Assembly: GCA_044433365.1 (NCBI GenBank)
Contig: JAWXTR010000083.1
Span: 1 to 14,810, forward strand
Direction of reading: 5' to 3'
Source: CAMQVM01 sp044433365
Lineage (GTDB): Bacteria > Bacteroidota > Bacteroidia > Bacteroidales > Rikenellaceae
DNA length: 14,810 nt
In this document: piece by piece, positions 12,665 through 14,810 of the stretch
Numbering within the stretch: the first letter of the stretch is position 1
Layout of the letters: each line of letters opens with the position of its first letter
Notes under the pieces: model-generated
Seen by the model: only the letters and a program-made list of their open reading frames with translations
The model's database searches: none
What the model was told of the DNA's origin: nothing
Program-made: the position numbers and the translations under genes

Positions 12665-14188
12665 ATGTTCAAAAAACATCCTAAAGGTTTACTAGGAGCT
12701 GCGTTTGCCAATATGGGCGAGCGTTTCGGCTTCTACACTATGATGGCAATTCTTGTGCTATTTCTTCAAACTAAGTTTGGTTTAAATGGCGAAGAGGCAG
12801 GTACTATCTACTCATTTTTCTACGCTGGAATCTACTTCCTATCTCTTTTTGGTGGTATTATTGCCGACAAAACCAAAAAATTTAAGACTACAATTTTTGC
12901 AGGTCTTATTTTAATGACGCTAGGTTATGTGCTTCTAGCTATCCCAACTCCAACTCCTGTTCCTACAGATAGCTACAACTTAATGTTGTATCTTAGCTGT
13001 GGTGCGCTTTTTATTATTGCTTTTGGTAATGGTCTTTTCAAAGGTAACCTTCAAGCTCTTGTTGGTCAAATGTACGACAATGAGAAATATTCAAAAATGC
13101 GTGATGAGGGTTTCTCTATCTTCTATATGTTTATCAACGTAGGTGCAATTTTTGCTCCTGTTATCGCTGTTGCTGTTCGTAACTGGTGGATTCAAACCAA
13201 TGGTTATGCTTACAACCAAAGTTTACCTGACCTTAGCCACTCTTTTCTAAATTCAGGTGGTAACGAAGGTGCTGCTAAGTTTGCTGAGGTTGCTCAGAGC
13301 GTTGGTTACACAGGTAGTGATTATACTGCATTTGCTAATGAATATCTTAACATTTTTACAACAGGTTTCCACTACGCATTTGGTGCTGCTATTGTTGCGA
13401 TGTTAATCTCTGTTGTGATTTTCTTGGTTAACAAAAACAAGTTCCCAGATCCAAGCCAAAAAAGTGCTGCTACAGCTGATAAAGCTGAGATTGAAATGTC
13501 TATCAAAGAGGTTCGCCAACGTGTAATGGCTCTTATCGCTGTTTTCTGTGTTGTTATCTTCTTCTGGTTCTCGTTCCACCAAAATGGTCTTACTCTTACT
13601 TTCTTTGCTAAAGATTACACCGACCTTAGCGGTATTAATATCGATTTAGGCTTTACTAAGCTTGTAGGTGCTGAGCTTTTCCAATCTATCAATCCATTCT
13701 TTGTGGTATTCCTAACTCCTATCGTGCTTGCAGTATTTGCTTCGCTAAGAGCTAAAGATAAAGAGCCTTCAACACCTAAAAAGATTGCTATTGGTATGTT
13801 TATCGCTGCTTTAGGTTTCGTTCTTATGTCTGTAGGTTCACTAGGTCTACCTACACGTGCTGAGGCTGCTGCTACAGGTTATGTTCCTGATGTTACTCCA
13901 TGGTTACTTGTTGGTACTTACTTTATCTTAACAGTTGCTGAGCTATTTATCTCGCCTCTAGGTATCTCTTTCGTATCGAAAGTGGCTCCTCCTAAACTAC
14001 AAGGTTTGATGCAAGCTCTTTGGCTTTGTGCTACAGCTATCGGTAACTTAGCTTTAGTAATCGGTGCTATATTCTACGAAAAAATCGCCCTTTCTGGTAC
14101 TTGGATGATTTTCGTATCAGTTTGTCTGCTTTCTATGGTTGCAATGCTTGTAATGCTTAAATGGTTAGAGAGAGTTTCTGGGAAATAG
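12665..14188 (+). CDS. POT/PTR2-family (peptide) MFS transporter
   Basis: This is an inner-membrane protein of the proton-dependent oligopeptide transporter type, expected to import small peptides with protons. The 507 residues contain at least twelve hydrophobic segments. POT signatures are visible: GERFGFYTMMAILVLFLQ (18-35), GNGLFKGNLQALVGQMY (121-137), FYMFINVGA (153-161), and SPLGISFVSKVAPP late in the protein. In the canonical proton-coupling motif ExxER the first glutamate is replaced: N16-M17-G18-E19-R20. I recall the NMGERFGFY form from other Bacteroidota members, so this is probably a subfamily trait and may mean a different coupling mechanism or substrate. The loop near 180-235 is unusually long and polar. 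Frequent GCT, CTT and GGT codons suggest good expression. It has its own promoter and is followed by a strong hairpin. Substrate is not determined. Confidence 0.85.
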   Translation: MFKKHPKGLLGAAFANMGERFGFYTMMAILVLFLQTKFGLNGEEAGTIYSFFYAGIYFLSLFGGIIADKTKKFKTTIFAGLILMTLGYVLLAIPTPTPVPTDSYNLMLYLSCGALFIIAFGNGLFKGNLQALVGQMYDNEKYSKMRDEGFSIFYMFINVGAIFAPVIAVAVRNWWIQTNGYAYNQSLPDLSHSFLNSGGNEGAAKFAEVAQSVGYTGSDYTAFANEYLNIFTTGFHYAFGAAIVAMLISVVIFLVNKNKFPDPSQKSAATADKAEIEMSIKEVRQRVMALIAVFCVVIFFWFSFHQNGLTLTFFAKDYTDLSGINIDLGFTKLVGAELFQSINPFFVVFLTPIVLAVFASLRAKDKEPSTPKKIAIGMFIAALGFVLMSVGSLGLPTRAEAAATGYVPDVTPWLLVGTYFILTVAELFISPLGISFVSKVAPPKLQGLMQALWLCATAIGNLALVIGAIFYEKIALSGTWMIFVSVCLLSMVAMLVMLKWLERVSGK

Positions 14189-14219
14189 TCGCTAGTTATG
14201 TAACGCAAATTATATATAT

Positions 14220-14263
14220 AGTGGGAGTTTTTAAAAGCCAAAATGCTTTTAAAAACTCCCACT
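14220..14263. terminator. Perfect 19-bp hairpin after the transporter
   Basis: The arm 14220-14238 (AGTGGGAGTTTTTAAAAGC) is the exact reverse complement of 14245-14263, with loop CAAAAT, followed by TTAAATTT. It probably ends the transporter transcript. It finishes only 16 bp before the thioesterase ATG, so it could also affect that gene's leader or limit read-through. Confidence 0.7.
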
Positions 14264-14279
14264 TTAAATTTAAAATATT

Positions 14280-14675
14280 ATGGATTTTCAAGAGATATAT
14301 AAATACGATATTTTTGCAAACGAAACAGGTGCAAAAATAGTAGAATTGAGCGACGAATGCGCAATTATGGAGTTAACAGTCGAAAAACGCCATCTAAACG
14401 CTGGAAAGAGTGCGCATGGAGGGGTTATCTTCCTGCTTGCCGATATTACAATGGCTGCACGTGCTAATTGTCGTCAAATAGGCTCAGTTTCGATTCAGTC
14501 AGATATTCGCTATTTTGCTGCCGCTCTGGAGGGCGATACGCTTAGAGCAAAAGCAGTAGAGGTATTTGGGCGAAAAAGTCTATATAACTGTCGAACTGAG
14601 ATTACCAATCAAAATGGCGATTTAGTAGCAGTAGCTGAAGGAATGTTCTATGTAAAGAAAAGCTTTTCTGTGTAA
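14280..14675 (+). CDS. PaaI/YdiI-type hotdog-fold thioesterase
   Basis: This is a small cytosolic acyl- or aroyl-CoA thioesterase of the hotdog fold; the physiological thioester cannot be told from sequence. The 131 residues are normal for the PaaI group. The signature is AHGGVIFLLADITMAARAN, with H46-G47-G48 forming the oxyanion loop and D55 in the position of the usual acidic catalytic residue. SVSIQSDIRYFAAALEGDTL and RTEITNQNGDLVAVAEGMFYV are the later strands. The ATG at 14280 leaves a typical N-terminal helix. The gene follows the transporter by 91 bp with a strong hairpin between, so co-transcription is doubtful. I see no -7/-33 promoter in the gap. In some Bacteroidota a similar gene lies beside menaquinone genes, but none is visible here. 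Confidence 0.88.
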   Translation: MDFQEIYKYDIFANETGAKIVELSDECAIMELTVEKRHLNAGKSAHGGVIFLLADITMAARANCRQIGSVSIQSDIRYFAAALEGDTLRAKAVEVFGRKSLYNCRTEITNQNGDLVAVAEGMFYVKKSFSV

Positions 14676-14733
14676 GAGCTGTGGAGGCTAATTCCTGTAG
14701 ATTTGCAGTATAAAAAAAATCATTAATTTTGAA

Positions 14734-14803
14734 GTGAAGTTGTAGTGCACTAGGGCTGATTCTAAGCTTTTTGCTTAATTTGCGAATTAGACTACAACTC
14801 CAC
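14734..14803. repeat. Inverted repeat beyond the thioesterase gene
   Basis: GTGAAGTTGTAGT (14734-14746) pairs with ACTACAACTCCAC (14791-14803) at 12 of 13 positions. Inside, CTGATTC pairs with GAATTAG (one wobble) and TAAGC pairs with GCTTA around TTTTT. The nested structure may be a terminator or another small palindromic element; no coding sequence is seen from 14676 to the window end. Confidence 0.55.
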
Positions 14804-14810
14804 CCAAAAT

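Noticed and set aside
1..14810. tRNA, rRNA or intact insertion sequence
   Set aside because: I saw no tRNA-like cloverleaf with a T-loop motif, no rRNA segments, and no transposase or integrase frame on either strand.

Overview
The window looks like an AT-rich chromosomal segment from a Bacteroidales-type member of the Bacteroidota. Three things support this: (i) the -33/-7 promoters match the Bacteroidota pattern TTTG-N19-21-TAnnTTTG, with no E. coli-type -35/-10 pairs; (ii) the protein families are in the forms typical of that group (482-residue RpoN, MutS2 with a Smr tail, a GH13_8-type branching enzyme of 676 residues, and a POT-like transporter of the 'NMGERFGFY' type); (iii) Shine-Dalgarno sequences are mostly absent. 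I cannot name a genus.

Layout. 1-550: no intact gene. It holds a T-rich stretch, a 10-11 bp tandem repeat, a strong promoter with a 15-codon frame, a dispersed repeat and a 25-bp inverted repeat. 542-844: the C-terminal remnant of an M64-family metallopeptidase. 1101-2549: rpoN (sigma-54). 2550-3319: a leader made almost wholly of three structured repeats lying between a good promoter and mutS2. 3296-5824: mutS2. 5825-6318: a palindromic MITE-like element, a 13-bp palindrome and another dispersed repeat. 6319-7185: purU. 7181-7390: an inverted partner of the repeat in front of mutS2. 7519-9672: a secreted GH3 beta-glucosidase (bglX). 9673-10130: a run of eight hairpins between convergent genes. 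10131-12161 (minus): glgB. 12162-12664: a divergent intergenic region. 12665-14188: a POT/PTR2-type transporter. 14220-14263: a perfect 19-bp hairpin. 14280-14675: a hotdog thioesterase. 14676-14810: a non-coding tail with one inverted repeat.

The intact genes are mostly single housekeeping or metabolic units and do not form one pathway: transcription initiation (rpoN), recombination or ribosome quality control (mutS2), one-carbon metabolism (purU), glucan or oligosaccharide use (bglX), glycogen synthesis (glgB), nutrient uptake (POT) and thioester hydrolysis. bglX and glgB both handle glucose polymers, but they are convergent and separately expressed.

The unusual content is between the genes. 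At least three families of palindromic, mobile-looking repeats (called A, B and C here) fill most of the intergenic regions from 300 to 10130. Two family-B copies of about 200 bp lie in inverted orientation around mutS2-purU. One supplies the start codon and first residues of the MutS2 frame, and the other overlaps the purU stop codon. Family A occurs as a short form (about 45 bp) and a long form (about 165 bp) with a central hairpin. I did not find a defence island, CRISPR array, tRNA, rRNA or intact transposase.
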